Shown piece by piece: positions 1 through 6,012 of a DNA stretch of 6,745 nt. The position numbers were made by a program, and so were the translations under genes. Positions within the stretch are counted from its first letter, which is position 1. Each line of letters opens with the position of its first letter. The notes beneath the pieces were generated by a model. It was not told the DNA's origin. It worked only from the letters and a program-made list of their open reading frames with translations, and searched no databases. This DNA comes from an uncultured Collinsella sp. (lineage in GTDB: Bacteria; Actinomycetota; Coriobacteriia; Coriobacteriales; Coriobacteriaceae), in contig URIA01000070.1 of NCBI GenBank assembly GCA_900547765.1, positions 1 through 6,745 of the forward strand, given 5' to 3'.

Positions 1-52
1 AGACGGCGAGTTAGCCGGCAGGTCGGCATGTCAATCCTGGTCTAACAGAGCC
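1..52. other. Left edge, no gene recognised
   Basis: This short stretch lies beyond the ftsH terminator. I see no convincing coding frame or RNA gene in it. A minus-strand TTGACA is present at 29-34, but no -10 stands at 16-18 bp from it. Confidence 0.4.
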
Positions 53-90
53 AAAGAAAAAGCCTCCGCAGGTTTCCCCGCGGAGGCTTT
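53..90 (-). terminator. Rho-independent terminator of the tilS-hpt-ftsH cluster
   Basis: On the minus strand an 11-bp perfect stem, AAGCCTCCGC pairing with GCGGAGGCTT plus one further A-T pair, encloses a 10-nt loop. It is followed directly by a T-rich tail (TTTTCTTT). It begins 11 bases after the ftsH stop codon. On the plus strand the stem is followed by only a short T run, so the signal is oriented for ftsH. Confidence 0.93.
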
Positions 91-101
91 CGCCACAAAG
101 A

Positions 102-2237
102 CTATTTGTCGGCGTCGGTGTCGGCATCGACGACGGCACGGTCATCGGCGGCATCATCGGATGCAGCTTCGGCATCCTCCTGCATGGCCGCCTGCGCAAA
201 GGCCGCGGCATCAGCCGCCAGCTCTTCCTCGCTCATACGGGGCGCGCGCTTCTTGGTCGGTAAGCCAGCCGCCTTGGCATTGCGCTCCTCCTTGGCCGCC
301 AGGATATCGTCCTCGCGCTCAAGGTAGGCGTCCCACTCGTTATCGAGCAGGGCATTCACGGCATCGCCCTCGACGGTCTCGCGCTCGAGCAGCACCTTCG
401 CCATCAGATCGAGCTGATCGCGACGGGCATCCAAGATCTCGACCGCACGACGATGGGCCTCACGCATAATGCGCTGAACCTCGATATCGATGCGGCGCGC
501 CGTCTCCTCGGAGTAATCCTGATGATCGGCATAGTCGCGGCCCAGGAATACCTGATGCTGCGCCTCGCCAAAGACCTGAGTGCCCAGCTCCTCGCTCATG
601 CCCAGACGCGTGACCATCTCGCGCGCCATCTTGGTTGCGCGCTCCAGGTCGTTGCTCGCGCCCGACGTAATGTCATCGCACATGAGTTCCTCGGCAACGC
701 GGCCGCCCAAGAACACGGCAAGCTCGTCGAGCATCTCGTTCTTGGTCTTGAGGAAGTGGTCCTCCTGCGGAAGCTGCAGCGTGTAGCCCAGCGCCTGACC
801 GCGGCTGACGATCGAGATCTTATGAACCGGATCGGAGTGCTCCAGGATGTGGCCCACCAAAGCGTGACCGCTCTCATGGTAGGCAATCGTGGTGCGCTCG
901 GCTTCGGTCATCACGCGACCCTTGCGTTGCGGTCCGGCAATCACGCGCTCCATCGACTCCTCGACCTCGTCCATCGAGATCACAGAACGATGACGGCGAG
1001 CGGCCAGCAACGCAGACTCGTTGAGCAGGTTCGCCAAATCGGCACCAGTAAAGCCAACGGTCATCTGGGCGAGCTTCTCAAACTTAACGTCCTCGTCCAT
1101 CGGCTTGTTCTCGGCATGCACGCGCAAGATCTGCTCGCGGCCCTTCACATCCGGACGGTCGACCGTAACCTGACGGTCAAAACGGCCGGGACGCAGCAAT
1201 GCCGGATCCAGGATGTCAGGACGGTTGGTCGCAGCGATCAGGATGACCGACTCGCTTTCCTCAAAGCCGTCCATCTCGACCAGCAGCTGGTTGAGCGTTT
1301 GCTCGCGCTCGTCGTGACCGCCGCCCAAGCCAGCTCCGCGCTGACGTCCCACGGCATCGATCTCGTCAATAAAGATGATTGACGGAGCCTGAGACTTGGC
1401 CTCCTTAAAAAGGTCGCGCACGCGGCTGGCGCCGACACCCACGAACATCTCGACAAAGTCGGAACCCGAGATGCTAAAGAACGGCACGCCCGCCTCGCCG
1501 GCAACGGCCTTGGCCAGCAGGGTTTTACCGGTACCCGGAGGGCCAACCAGCAGCACGCCGCGCGGAATCTTGGCGCCCAGCTTGCGATAGCGGTCCGGAT
1601 CGCTCAAAAAGTCGCGAATCTCCTCGAGCTCCTCGACTGCCTCGTCCACACCGGCAACATCCTCAAACTTGACCTTGGGGCGCGTTGCCTCGTTGGTCTT
1701 GGCGTTGGTCTTGCCAAACTGCATGTTCCTGTTGTTGGCGCCCATCATCTGGCGCATAAAGTAGAACATGATGGCGATCAGGGCGATCGTCGGAAGCACG
1801 CTCATCGCCAAGTCGCCCCAAAAATCGGGGTCATTGGTGTTGACGATGTACTTGGTATCGGGGTGCTCCGCCATAAGCTCGGCAAGCGAATCGGAACCGA
1901 CGTAGGTCGAGGAGAAGCTCTTGAGCTCGCTCGTGTCACCCTTGTCCTTTTTCGTCTTCCAGTAATGACCCGCCACGCTTCCGTCTTGAACCGTATAGGT
2001 CAAATCTTCGACGCGATCCTGCTTAATGGCGTTGACCATCTCGCTCGTCGCGAGCTTTACGGTATTGCTGGAATTGGCAAAGCCGGAGCCCATGTTAAAG
2101 AAGGCGTAGCCCAGAAGCGCGCAAGCCAAAATAAAATACAGCCAGCCCGTACGCGTGGGCTTCTTGCCTCCGGGCATCCCCGGGATCTTAGGCTCCCGGG
2201 GAGTCTGGGAATTGTTATCGTTACGGTCGTCGGGCAT
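102..2237 (-). CDS. ftsH: ATP-dependent zinc metalloprotease FtsH
   Basis: FtsH is a hexameric membrane protease that uses ATP to extract and degrade damaged or short-lived membrane and cytosolic proteins. Domains in order: a polar N-terminus (1-31), membrane segment 1 (about 32-50), an extracytoplasmic domain (about 51-141), membrane segment 2 (about 142-161), the AAA+ ATPase and the M41 peptidase. Visible motifs are Walker A GPPGTGKT (232-239), the pore loop FVG (265-267), Walker B IIFIDEID (287-294), the second region of homology ATNRP...RPGRFDR (336-355), and zinc-binding HESGH (454-458). The probable third zinc ligand is D530 in SGASNDLERAT. At 711 residues it is longer than the E. coli protein of about 645. 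The excess includes an Ala/Asp-rich acidic C-terminal tail (about 665-711), probably disordered. The ATG start lies one base after the hpt stop, with GGAGG 12 nt upstream inside hpt, so translational coupling is likely. All catalytic residues I can check are present. Confidence 0.98.
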   Translation of the reverse strand: MPDDRNDNNSQTPREPKIPGMPGGKKPTRTGWLYFILACALLGYAFFNMGSGFANSSNTVKLATSEMVNAIKQDRVEDLTYTVQDGSVAGHYWKTKKDKGDTSELKSFSSTYVGSDSLAELMAEHPDTKYIVNTNDPDFWGDLAMSVLPTIALIAIMFYFMRQMMGANNRNMQFGKTNAKTNEATRPKVKFEDVAGVDEAVEELEEIRDFLSDPDRYRKLGAKIPRGVLLVGPPGTGKTLLAKAVAGEAGVPFFSISGSDFVEMFVGVGASRVRDLFKEAKSQAPSIIFIDEIDAVGRQRGAGLGGGHDEREQTLNQLLVEMDGFEESESVILIAATNRPDILDPALLRPGRFDRQVTVDRPDVKGREQILRVHAENKPMDEDVKFEKLAQMTVGFTGADLANLLNESALLAARRHRSVISMDEVEESMERVIAGPQRKGRVMTEAERTTIAYHESGHALVGHILEHSDPVHKISIVSRGQALGYTLQLPQEDHFLKTKNEMLDELAVFLGGRVAEELMCDDITSGASNDLERATKMAREMVTRLGMSEELGTQVFGEAQHQVFLGRDYADHQDYSEETARRIDIEVQRIMREAHRRAVEILDARRDQLDLMAKVLLERETVEGDAVNALLDNEWDAYLEREDDILAAKEERNAKAAGLPTKKRAPRMSEEELAADAAAFAQAAMQEDAEAASDDAADDRAVVDADTDADK
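2177..2202 (-). repeat. Perfect 9-bp inverted repeat within the 5' end of ftsH
   Basis: TCCCCGGGA and TCCCGGGGA are exact reverse complements separated by 8 nt. They span roughly codons 12-20 of ftsH. In the mRNA this would be a very stable GC-rich hairpin beginning about 35 nt after the start codon. The encoded residues (around PREPKIPG) form a non-conserved polar N-terminus, so the DNA is relatively free to hold such a structure. No function is demonstrated. Confidence 0.6.
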
Positions 2238-2238
2238 C

Positions 2239-2787
2239 TTACGAATAAACCTCCGGTTTCAAAATGCCCAGATACGGAAGGTTACGATAGCGCTCGGCAT
2301 AGTCGAGGCCGTAGCCCACCACAAAGGCATCGGGGCAATGGGCTCCAACATACTTGGGCGTGACGGCCGAGGTACGGTCCTCAACGTCCTTCCACAGGAA
2401 GGCGGCAACCTCCAGCGAGGCGGGCTTGCGGCTCTCGAGGTTCTTCATCAGATACTTGAGCGTCAGGCCCGAGTCCAGAATGTCCTCGACGATCAGCACG
2501 TCGCGACCGCGGATGTCGATATCCAGGTCCTTAATGATACGCACGATGCCCGAGGACTTCACACCGTCGCCATAGCTCGAAACAGCCATGAAATCGATGT
2601 TGGTCGGCAGCTCGATCTTGCGCATCAGGTCGCCCATAAAGACCACGGCGCCGCGCAGGACCGCAATCAGCACCAGATCCTTACCCGCGTAGTCGCGAGT
2701 AATCTGCTCGCCTAGGCGAGAGACGATACCGTCGATATCCTCCTGCGTAAACAGAACCTTCTCGATATCCGGATGTTGAGAAGCCAT
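2239..2787 (-). CDS. hpt: Hypoxanthine phosphoribosyltransferase
   Basis: This purine salvage enzyme transfers the phosphoribosyl group of PRPP to hypoxanthine, and usually guanine, giving IMP or GMP and pyrophosphate in the cytoplasm. The 182-residue length is typical of bacterial HPRT. Visible elements are the LRG loop (44-46) that contacts pyrophosphate, the flexible SSYGDG loop (70-75), the PRPP-binding motif VEDILDSGLTL (100-110) with its acidic pair E101-D102, the purine-contacting K133 region, and the C-terminal signature DAFVVGYGLDYAERYRNLP (153-171). The start is ATG preceded by AAAGGG five nt upstream. tilS ends 147 bp upstream, and ftsH starts one base after this TAA stop. The order tilS-hpt-ftsH is the same as in Bacillus and mycobacteria. 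A weak internal promoter may lie in the upstream gap. Confidence 0.97.
   Translation of the reverse strand: MASQHPDIEKVLFTQEDIDGIVSRLGEQITRDYAGKDLVLIAVLRGAVVFMGDLMRKIELPTNIDFMAVSSYGDGVKSSGIVRIIKDLDIDIRGRDVLIVEDILDSGLTLKYLMKNLESRKPASLEVAAFLWKDVEDRTSAVTPKYVGAHCPDAFVVGYGLDYAERYRNLPYLGILKPEVYS
2250..2254 (-). promoter_or_regulatory. ftsH Shine-Dalgarno inside the hpt C-terminal codons
   Basis: GGAGG on the minus strand lies in the codons for the last hpt residues (PEVYS), 12 nt before the ftsH ATG. That spacing is long but usable. Ribosomes finishing hpt pass over this site, which supports coupled translation of the two genes. Confidence 0.7.
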
Positions 2788-2843
2788 GACAACCCTTTCT
2801 TGTGCTTATCGCCCACGCACCGCCGCATGGACGCGAACTACAC

Positions 2844-2849
2844 ATTCTA
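2844..2849 (-). promoter_or_regulatory. Possible internal -10 for hpt-ftsH
   Basis: TAGAAT matches five of six bases of the TATAAT consensus and lies 57 bp before the hpt start. At 18 bp upstream the best -35 is TGGTAA, which matches only three of six. A second promoter for hpt-ftsH is therefore possible but weakly supported. Confidence 0.3.
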
Positions 2850-2852
2850 GCA

Positions 2853-2883
2853 GCGCACGGGGTATATTTACCAGCACGTGCGC
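2853..2883 (-). repeat. Imperfect hairpin in the tilS-hpt gap
   Basis: GCGCACG (2853-2859) and CGTGCGC (2877-2883) are exact inverted copies. Inside them GGTA (2861-2864) and TACC (2869-2872) form a second inverted pair around a 4-nt loop, with a small asymmetric bulge between the two stems. No T run follows on the minus strand, so it does not look like a terminator. It could be an RNA processing or stabilising hairpin between tilS and hpt, or chance. Confidence 0.5.
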
Positions 2884-2934
2884 CATCAGCGCGGGAATAC
2901 CGTCAACGTCGCACAGAATAGCTGGCGCGAAGCG

Positions 2935-4473
2935 CTATTCCGCATCGACCACACGAAGCAGATATGCCACGCGCGTTGCGGCCGTGCATTTAAAACGCTC
3001 GTCCGCGCGAACGCCCGCGACCCATACTACGGCACCTCCCGGAGCCGTTCTTACCACGGGTACGCCAGAGCGGTCTGAAACAGGAATGCGCGCCTCGTTT
3101 AACAGGTCTGACACTTTCTTGCTTCGGCCGTTCATCCCCAACGGGCACATCACGTCTCCCGGCACAGGGCTATCCACCCACAGGCGCGCCGATCGTGCCT
3201 CGGTGGGAATCTCCCCGCGCGAGCCGGCTAACATCCGCTCGCTATCGCGGTCGGCAAACCCCAGGGCCGCCGCATCCACCAAGGCCGCAACCTTTCCGGC
3301 AGCAGCAAGCTCGCGGGCACGGTGCACGATATCGCACCCCGGCTCCACAGCCATCGGCTCCGCTGTCAGCATATGCCCCGCCCCCAGCGGCAGACGACCG
3401 GGAACGGAGATCCAATCGGCCACTAAACCCTCGCGCGCCGCCGGGGCCTTGAACGCCAGCGTGCCAAACTCCACACGGGCATCAATTCCCGCAGGAAGCG
3501 TAACCGAGCCCGAACCCGCAGCGACGCAGGCGAGCACGCGCTCCACGTGCCGCATCTCCGGTCGCGCGTCGGGATCGATGCGCTTAATCGCCAATCGCAC
3601 GATACGCCGTGCAATCACAACCTCAGCGGCGGCAAGACGGCGCGCATCGAGCACCAGTGCGCCCGCCGCCTCCTTGCGCAGGCAGCTTCGAAACGCCTGT
3701 GCCGAAAGCTGAGAAAGAAAGGCATCTTCGTCGCCCAGAATTTCGCAAGCGGCGCCAATCGTCTTACAGACGTTCGCGTTGCGCTGCGCCACCACCGGCA
3801 TCACCCGATGGCGCACATAGTTGCGCAGGTACGAAACGTCCTCGTTGCTTTCATCTTCCCGCCACGGCTGACCGTGCACCTGCAGATAGCTCACGAGCTC
3901 ATCATGCGTGAGGTCGAGCAAGGGGCGCACCACAATGTTCCGACGGCGTGGAATGCTTGATAGACCCGCGGGACCCGACCCTTTAATGGCATTCATCAAA
4001 AATGTTTCCGCGCGGTCCGACGAGGTATGCGCGGTACAGATACGAGCCGCCGTCCGCGGTGCGCCCGATTCGGCACAAAGTTCGCGAACATATCTCCGTG
4101 CCGCGGCATAGCGCACCTCGCGGGCCGCAGCCTCGATATTGCCCGATTCGTCATCAAAATAGGCATGCTCAACGCACAGCGGCAAGCCGTATTGCACGCA
4201 CAAATCACGTACAAAGGCCTCGTCGCCATCGGATGCCTCCCCGCGCAGATGATGGTTTACATGCAGCACGTGCAATCGCTCGCGCGCAATGGGAGCGACG
4301 CCGCGCCCGTCCTGAATATCCAGCTTTGATGTGCAAGCCATAAGGAGCAGCGCCGTCGAGTCCGCACCGCCTGATACCATGAGCACGACAGGAGCAGCCT
4401 GCTGTCTCGTCCGGGTCTCATCGACTGCCCCAGGCACGGCATGGTGTCCATAATGCTGAGATACCGTAGGCAT
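2935..4473 (-). CDS. tilS: tRNA(Ile)-lysidine synthase TilS
   Basis: TilS uses ATP and lysine to convert the wobble cytidine of tRNA-Ile(CAU) to lysidine, changing both charging and codon reading from Met/AUG to Ile/AUA. The gene is normally essential. The N-terminal PP-loop ATPase domain (about 28-225) shows SGGADST (34-40), HVNHHLRGEASDGDEAFVRD (71-90), the AAREVRYAAA helix (116-125), the TAHTSSDRAET segment (147-157), the KGSGPAGLSS motif (164-173) and DESN..VSYLRNYVRH (207-222). The C-terminal TilS domain shows PVPGD...PLGMNGRSKKVSDLLNEARIP (437-464) and VWVAGVRADERFK (483-495). At 512 residues it is somewhat longer than the E. coli protein, mainly in the middle. The ATG start has AGGAGG six nt upstream. 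The gene heads the cluster and diverges from the YycJ-like gene. After its TAG stop the same frame stays open for 42 further codons (see findings). Confidence 0.96.
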   Translation of the reverse strand: MPTVSQHYGHHAVPGAVDETRTRQQAAPVVLMVSGGADSTALLLMACTSKLDIQDGRGVAPIARERLHVLHVNHHLRGEASDGDEAFVRDLCVQYGLPLCVEHAYFDDESGNIEAAAREVRYAAARRYVRELCAESGAPRTAARICTAHTSSDRAETFLMNAIKGSGPAGLSSIPRRRNIVVRPLLDLTHDELVSYLQVHGQPWREDESNEDVSYLRNYVRHRVMPVVAQRNANVCKTIGAACEILGDEDAFLSQLSAQAFRSCLRKEAAGALVLDARRLAAAEVVIARRIVRLAIKRIDPDARPEMRHVERVLACVAAGSGSVTLPAGIDARVEFGTLAFKAPAAREGLVADWISVPGRLPLGAGHMLTAEPMAVEPGCDIVHRARELAAAGKVAALVDAAALGFADRDSERMLAGSRGEIPTEARSARLWVDSPVPGDVMCPLGMNGRSKKVSDLLNEARIPVSDRSGVPVVRTAPGGAVVWVAGVRADERFKCTAATRVAYLLRVVDAE

Positions 4474-4479
4474 TTGCTT

Positions 4480-4485
4480 CCTCCT
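4480..4485 (-). promoter_or_regulatory. tilS Shine-Dalgarno
   Basis: A full AGGAGG on the minus strand stands six nt before the tilS ATG. It is the best ribosome-binding site in the window and fixes the start. Confidence 0.9.
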
Positions 4486-4501
4486 CTATTCGTCCGCACC
4501 C

Positions 4502-4507
4502 ATTGTA
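4502..4507 (-). promoter_or_regulatory. Probable -10 of the tilS-hpt-ftsH promoter
   Basis: TACAAT on the minus strand matches five of six consensus bases and would start transcription about 20 nt before the tilS ATG, just upstream of the AGGAGG. No good -35 is seen at 16-19 bp, where the sequence lies in the first codons of the divergent gene. Its placement in a 48-bp divergent gap makes it a reasonable candidate. Confidence 0.45.
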
Positions 4508-4511
4508 TCCT
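4506..4511 (+). promoter_or_regulatory. Possible -10 for the YycJ-like gene
   Basis: TATCCT matches four of six consensus bases and ends 10 nt before the ATG at 4522. It would give a leader of only a few nucleotides. It overlaps the opposing tilS -10 candidate by two bases. There is no -35 match, and the call rests mainly on position and on the absence of a Shine-Dalgarno. Confidence 0.3.
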
Positions 4512-4521
4512 TTGAAATCTT

Positions 4522-5331
4522 ATGTCTCGTCTGCACCTTCATATCCTCGGCAGTGGCTCTAAAGGCAACTGCGCACTCATCGAGGGCCCGCAGGGGCTCA
4601 TTATGGTCGATGACGGACTGTCTCGCCGCGAGACATTAAAGCGCATGGCAGAACTGGGGCTCTCGACAGACAACGTCTCGGCTCTTCTCATTACTCATGA
4701 GCATAGCGATCACATCAAGGGCCTCGATGTCTGGTGCAAGCACTGGCACGGCCCCCTCTTTGCCAGCAGGGGCACTCTTTCGAACAAAGAAAATCTTTCG
4801 CATCTGCCTGTCGAGGAATTCGATCCCGGCGACGCCCTATCCATTGCCGGCATCCACGTGCAAACCTACTCAACATCACACGATGTCATCAATCCAGTCG
4901 GTTATCGATTCGACGCCCTCGATGATTCCATCGGCTTTGCCACCGACACCGGAGAGCTAACGAGCCAAGCCATGAAAACCCTCAAAGATTGTCGAGTCCT
5001 CGCGCTCGAAAGCAACCATGATGTGACCATGCTACGCGAGGGAGAATATCCCCGCTTTCTTCAGGAGCGCATCCTGTCTGCAAGGGGACACCTCTCCAAT
5101 GGCCAAGCCGCCGAAGCCGCGCGCGAACTTGTTACCGATCGCACCGAACAGCTCATTGCCATGCATATCAGCCAAGATAACAATCGTCCGAGCCTTACCG
5201 TCAAAAGCTATGCCAAAGCTCTAGCCGCAACCCTGGATGACGAGGTCGGCAGCTCCGCAACCCTTCTCCAAGGATCGCGAAAACTCTCGATACGCCCTGC
5301 GAGTCAGTATCAGCCGGCAACCATTCAATAG
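4522..5331 (+). CDS. yycJ: YycJ/WalJ-type metallo-beta-lactamase-fold hydrolase
   Basis: This is a two-metal MBL-fold enzyme of 269 residues, the usual length for the YycJ/WalJ family. Family marks seen in order are the N-terminal strand with LGSGSKGNC (9-17), VDDGLS (29-34), the metal-binding THEHSDHIKG (58-67; H59, H61, D63, H64), the metal-ligand segment TSHDVINPVGY (118-128; H120), FATDTGEL (139-146; D142), ESNHD (163-167), RGHLSN (188-193) and MHISQDNN (214-221). YycJ is encoded near walRK in Firmicutes. Related proteins have been proposed to act on DNA as 5'-3' exonucleases, but the physiological substrate here is inferred only. The start is secure on family grounds and because an in-frame TGA sits at 4513-4515. 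No Shine-Dalgarno precedes it. It is divergent from tilS, appears monocistronic, and ends just before a strong terminator. Confidence 0.93.
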   Translation: MSRLHLHILGSGSKGNCALIEGPQGLIMVDDGLSRRETLKRMAELGLSTDNVSALLITHEHSDHIKGLDVWCKHWHGPLFASRGTLSNKENLSHLPVEEFDPGDALSIAGIHVQTYSTSHDVINPVGYRFDALDDSIGFATDTGELTSQAMKTLKDCRVLALESNHDVTMLREGEYPRFLQERILSARGHLSNGQAAEAARELVTDRTEQLIAMHISQDNNRPSLTVKSYAKALAATLDDEVGSSATLLQGSRKLSIRPASQYQPATIQ

Positions 5332-5339
5332 ACTGTCCT

Positions 5340-5390
5340 AGACAGCAAAAGGGGCCGAGAATCGCTTCCCAGCCCCTTTTGCTGTCTTTT
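5340..5390 (+). terminator. Terminator between convergent yycJ and hsp20
   Basis: A 16-bp perfect stem pairs A plus GACAGCAAAAGGGGC with GCCCCTTTTGCTGTC plus T around a 16-nt loop, and is followed by more T residues. It starts nine bases after the yycJ-like stop. Because the stem contains A4/T4 blocks on both sides, it may also slow minus-strand transcription from hsp20, but no T tail follows in that direction. Confidence 0.92.
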
Positions 5391-5413
5391 AATAGCGCAG
5401 AACACCAACGAAG

Positions 5414-5845
5414 TTAGTCGATGGAGATCTTCGTAACGTTCTTCTTCTCGACGATCTTGGGAACCGTAACGGTCAGGATGCCGTCAGCGTACTTAGCCGA
5501 GAGGCCCTCGCTCGAAGCGTCCTTTAGATACACGCCACGCGTCGCGCTGTACGAGCTGAACTCCTTCTGCAGGAAGTTCTTGCCCTCGTTCTCCTCGTCT
5601 TCCTCGACATTCACGCTAATGGACAGACGGCCCTCGTTAAGCTCGACATCGATATCGTCCTTGGCGACGCCGGTCAGATAAGCCTTGACCTCATAGCCGT
5701 CGCCCTTATCCTCAACGTCAACGGGAAACGCCTTGGAAGCAATTGAGTTGTTTGCAAGGTCGGTCATATCATCAAACAGATCGAACAGCGAGCTAGCAGA
5801 AGGACGAACGCCAAAAACCGAACGATAAGGAACCATGCTTGCCAT
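5414..5845 (-). CDS. hsp20: Small heat shock protein, Hsp20/alpha-crystallin family
   Basis: This is an ATP-independent cytoplasmic chaperone that holds unfolding proteins for later refolding. The 143-residue product has a short hydrophobic N-terminal arm (1-38; FDLFDDM at 21-27) and an alpha-crystallin domain (about 39-133). The domain starts at AFPVDVEDKGDGYEVKAYLTGV and shows the A-x-x-x-x-G-I-L signature in AKYADGILTVTVPK (117-130). A C-terminal I-S-I (140-142) matches the I-x-I motif that docks onto neighbouring subunits in the oligomer. The frame is open to a GTG at 5923, but the ATG at 5845 is preferred: AAAGGAG lies eight nt upstream and family homology begins there. The gene stands alone, convergent with yycJ and divergent from the 155-residue ORF. 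The Shine-Dalgarno is in a potential small hairpin and a large palindrome lies upstream, so heat or stress control is likely. The regulator is unknown. Confidence 0.95.
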   Translation of the reverse strand: MASMVPYRSVFGVRPSASSLFDLFDDMTDLANNSIASKAFPVDVEDKGDGYEVKAYLTGVAKDDIDVELNEGRLSISVNVEEDEENEGKNFLQKEFSSYSATRGVYLKDASSEGLSAKYADGILTVTVPKIVEKKNVTKISID

Positions 5846-5851
5846 GTTTAC

Positions 5852-5868
5852 CACTCCTTTTAGGACTG
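5852..5868 (-). promoter_or_regulatory. hsp20 ribosome site in a possible thermometer-like hairpin
   Basis: The Shine-Dalgarno AAAGGAG (5854-5860) is preceded immediately by TCCT. In RNA, UCCU (5865-5862) can pair with AGGA (5858-5855) across an AAA loop. A G-G mismatch and two more outer pairs, A-U and C-G, extend it. A short, mismatched hairpin that hides the ribosome site resembles the layout of known small-hsp RNA thermometers, but it matches no named class such as ROSE or fourU. The ribosome site itself is certain; the thermometer role is inference. Confidence 0.5.
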
Positions 5869-5910
5869 CCGAGCCATCTTCTAGGTGACTGGGACTTCTT
5901 TTGACGCTCT

Positions 5911-5939
5911 TATATATGCCCACCCGGTGCTCATATATA
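5911..5939. repeat. 29-bp palindrome upstream of hsp20
   Basis: The arms TATATATG (5911-5918) and CATATATA (5932-5939), and the inner arms CACC (5921-5924) and GGTG (5926-5929), are all symmetric about C5925. Twelve of fourteen base pairs match; only the two steps between outer and inner arms fail. The centre lies about 80 bp before the hsp20 start. It could be a repressor operator, with the promoter-like TATATAAG at 5909-5916 on the minus strand overlapping one arm, or an mRNA hairpin if transcription starts upstream of it. Confidence 0.7.
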
Positions 5940-5944
5940 CATCG

Positions 5945-5977
5945 ACTATAAAGTTTTTTGAGTCCACTACTATAAGC
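5945..5977. repeat. Direct repeat ACTATAA, 24-bp period
   Basis: ACTATAA occurs at 5945-5951 and again at 5969-5975. On the minus strand each gives TTATAGT, containing TATAGT, a five-of-six -10 match facing hsp20. Neither has a -35 at normal distance. They may be tandem weak -10 elements or paired protein sites. Confidence 0.4.
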
Positions 5978-5999
5978 ATATCTAAGTGCGATTGACTCA
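5959..5999. repeat. TGAGTC/GACTCA inverted pair
   Basis: TGAGTC (5959-5964) and GACTCA (5994-5999) are exact inverted copies separated by 29 bp. The half-sites resemble those of the HspR-bound HAIR element, which contains TTGAGT and ACTCAA, but that element has 7 bp between halves. Resemblance only. Confidence 0.35.
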
Positions 6000-6012
6000 G
6001 GTTTTAGGAAGG

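Noticed and set aside
6..34. Minus-strand promoter at the left edge based on a perfect TTGACA (29-34)
   Set aside because: The hexamer 17 bp downstream is ACTCGC, and nothing close to TATAAT occurs at 16-18 bp.
453..1382. A 309-codon plus-strand open frame antisense to ftsH
   Set aside because: It lies wholly across conserved AAA+ and peptidase codons of ftsH, has no recognisable family features, and is explained by the GC-rich codon use of the real gene.
2901..2906. TTGACG as a -35 for hpt
   Set aside because: It is about 50 bp from the TAGAAT candidate, and the position 17 bp downstream reads GCGCAC.
2786..3712. A 308-codon plus-strand open frame antisense to tilS
   Set aside because: Its product is Arg/Ser/Ala/Thr-rich low-complexity sequence typical of a shadow frame, and tilS on the other strand is well supported by motifs.
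5846..5923. N-terminal extension of Hsp20 from a GTG at 5923
   Set aside because: No ribosome site precedes the GTG, which lies in the palindrome. A good AAAGGAG precedes the ATG at 5845, where family-like sequence begins.
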